A stretch of DNA of 16,277 nucleotides, from the NCBI GenBank assembly GCA_029007415.1, contig JAQXHT010000030.1:1-16277 (forward strand), in the 5' to 3' direction. Positions within the stretch are counted from its first letter, which is position 1; each line of letters starts with the position of its first letter. A model generated the notes under the pieces. The model searched no databases. It saw only the letters and a list, made by a program, of their open reading frames with translations, and had not been told where the DNA came from. The stretch comes from a bacterium. Lineage in GTDB: Bacteria > Bacillota_I > Bacilli_A > RF39 > UBA660. The position numbers and the translations under genes are program-made. Positions 15,049 through 16,277 of this stretch are shown here, in pieces.

Positions 15049-16277
15049 TTACCAGTAAAATATACTTAAATCAACATTACCGGAAATACCTGGTAAAGAA
15101 CCTTTACTAGTATATTGCCATCCTCTATAAGTACCTTTGTAACCACAATACGTTGCAAAGTGAGCAATCCAACCTATTTGTGCTCTTCCATAATCACTTA
15201 ATCTTGTTTCAGCATAGTTTTTATTAGTGTAAACACTCATCCCTATTCCATTATTATTAAGAGTGCTTTTATAAGTACTAATAATTGCATCATAGTCAGC
15301 AATAGAAATATATGTTGAAGAATTATTACCTTCTTTCCATGTTTCAATATCATAAAATACATCCATAAATGGCTTTAAATTATTATTGGTATACCAGTTT
15401 ATTAAATTGTTAGCTTCTAATTGTGCTTCATAGGCATTTTCGGCAATAGAAAAATGATATATAGAATATGGTATCTTTAATCTATTAACCTCAGTAAGAT
15501 TATATAGAAACTTAGAATCCATACCCAAGCTATAACCAACTCTTAGGATAACACCATCTATTTCTCCCGAAGACCATAATGCATCCCAATCAATATACCC
15601 TTGATGTTTAGATATATCTGCAATAACTTTTATATTCTCATGTTCTAATTCACCAGTAGCAGAAAATTCATATCTTACCCCTGCTATTTTAGCTATATAT
15701 TTTGCTCTTGAACCATCAGAATAAAAATAATATTTTTTATCATTTATTGTTTGCCAGCCATCTTTAAGGGAACCATCATTAGCAAAAGTATACCAATTAC
15801 CATCTATAAACTGATTACCAGTTACTACAACTCCATCACTAGTAGAATAATAATTTTTTTTAGCAAGAGTTATACTCCATCCTTTTTTTAAGTGACCTGA
15901 TAGCTCTCCAAAATGATATCTTTTCCCATCAATAATATATATACCCTTATACATTCCTTTTTCAAAGGTAAAGTAGTAAGTTTCTCCATCTATATCTTTA
16001 AATCCTTCTTGAACTATACCATTTTCATCTGAATAGTATTCTCTCTTATCTAAGGTAATACTCCAACCTTTTTTTAATTGACCTGATAGTTCTCCAAAGT
16101 GATACTTATTACCATTAATGATATATAATCCTTTATACATTTTCCCATCTTTGTAATAATAAGTATTGCCATCAATAGTTACCCATTTATCAAGTAGTAT
16201 TCCATTTTCAGTAAAATTATAATTTATTCCACCTATTGTTTGAGAATTTTTATACATTCCTTTTTCAAAAGTAAAGT
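15049..16277 (-). CDS. GH25 muramidase (lysozyme) with wall-binding repeats, 5' end missing
   Basis: The gene runs off the right edge. The ATG at 16257 is internal, because the frame stays open upstream and reads FTFEKGMYK, a repeat motif. The visible N-terminal part is a series of choline/glucan-binding-type repeats rich in Tyr, Trp and Gly, including KKGWSIT, GNWYTFANDGSLKDGWQ and KYYFYSDGS. The GH25 domain follows (numbered from 16257, residues 211-402): ADISKHQGYIDW with D214, VFYDIETW with D303 and E305, and RGWQYTSKG and GNVDLSIFYW at the end. From family knowledge, the D-89-D-2-E spacing matches the classic GH25 active site (cellosyl Asp9, Asp98, Glu100). It cleaves the MurNAc-GlcNAc bond of peptidoglycan. 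It is probably a secreted autolysin or wall-remodelling enzyme; a signal peptide would be outside the window. Confidence 0.93.
   Translation of the reverse strand, partial: FTFEKGMYKNSQTIGGINYNFTENGILLDKWVTIDGNTYYYKDGKMYKGLYIINGNKYHFGELSGQLKKGWSITLDKREYYSDENGIVQEGFKDIDGETYYFTFEKGMYKGIYIIDGKRYHFGELSGHLKKGWSITLAKKNYYSTSDGVVVTGNQFIDGNWYTFANDGSLKDGWQTINDKKYYFYSDGSRAKYIAKIAGVRYEFSATGELEHENIKVIADISKHQGYIDWDALWSSGEIDGVILRVGYSLGMDSKFLYNLTEVNRLKIPYSIYHFSIAENAYEAQLEANNLINWYTNNNLKPFMDVFYDIETWKEGNNSSTYISIADYDAIISTYKSTLNNNGIGMSVYTNKNYAETRLSDYGRAQIGWIAHFATYCGYKGTYRGWQYTSKGSLPGISGNVDLSIFYW
15769..16140 (-). repeat. Tandem 62-codon repeats in the muramidase gene
   Basis: Two direct units of 186 bp (15955-16140 and 15769-15954) encode the same run of wall-binding motifs. 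Their first 30 residues, starting MYKG(L/I)YII and containing YHFGELSG and LKKGWSITL, match at 25 positions. The later part has drifted. A third partial copy begins at the window edge (FTFEKGMYK). Repeats of this kind usually change in number by slippage or recombination. Confidence 0.8.

Overview
The window is very AT-rich, its stop codons are mostly TAA and TAG, Shine-Dalgarno sites are clear, and tryptophan is encoded by TGG (standard code). Together with GatC, a lipobox protein, a GH25 muramidase with wall-binding repeats and a TagGH/RgpCD-like export ABC transporter, this points to a low-GC Bacillota (Gram-positive lineage; a gut Clostridia-, Erysipelotrichia- or Bacilli-type relative is plausible). 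The genus cannot be fixed from this sequence alone.

Layout. At the left edge lies the 5' part of gatC on the minus strand, divergent from a small predicted lipoprotein gene (309-1007, plus). A bidirectional hairpin terminator (1007-1034) separates that gene from a long minus-strand surface-polysaccharide cluster running from about 13.9 kb down to 1.03 kb. In transcription order the cluster encodes a membrane O-acyltransferase, a GT4 glycosyltransferase, a coiled-coil plus WbsX-type glycosyltransferase, an ABC ATPase and permease pair, a WbbL-like GT2, a two-domain GT2 fusion, two polytopic membrane proteins (DUF6056-like and GT-C-like), a decayed gene tail, a DPM1/GtrB-like GT2 and a GtrA flippase-like protein. 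A near-consensus promoter (TTGACA, 17-nt spacer, TATACT with extended TG) lies just before the acyltransferase gene. A second, weaker promoter region precedes the ABC genes. Upstream, a second GtrB-like GT2 gene (14002-14967) forms its own unit with a promoter and a terminator. At the right edge is the 3' part of a GH25 lysozyme gene with duplicated wall-binding repeats.

How the genes may work together (inference). Cytoplasmic GT2, GT4 and WbsX enzymes would build a lipid-linked glycan, which the Wzm/Wzt-type ABC pair exports. The GtrB-like enzymes would make polyprenyl-phosphate sugars, GtrA would help flip them, and the polytopic GT-C-like proteins would add them to the exported glycan outside the membrane. 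The acyltransferase may acylate the glycan. No priming enzyme or nucleotide-sugar gene is present here, so those must lie elsewhere.

The most notable anomaly is the 2418-2735 interval. It holds the out-of-frame, stop-interrupted C-terminal tail of a membrane glycosyltransferase-like protein, apparently left by a deletion or frameshift inside the cluster. No CRISPR array, tRNA, rRNA, insertion sequence or defence system was found.
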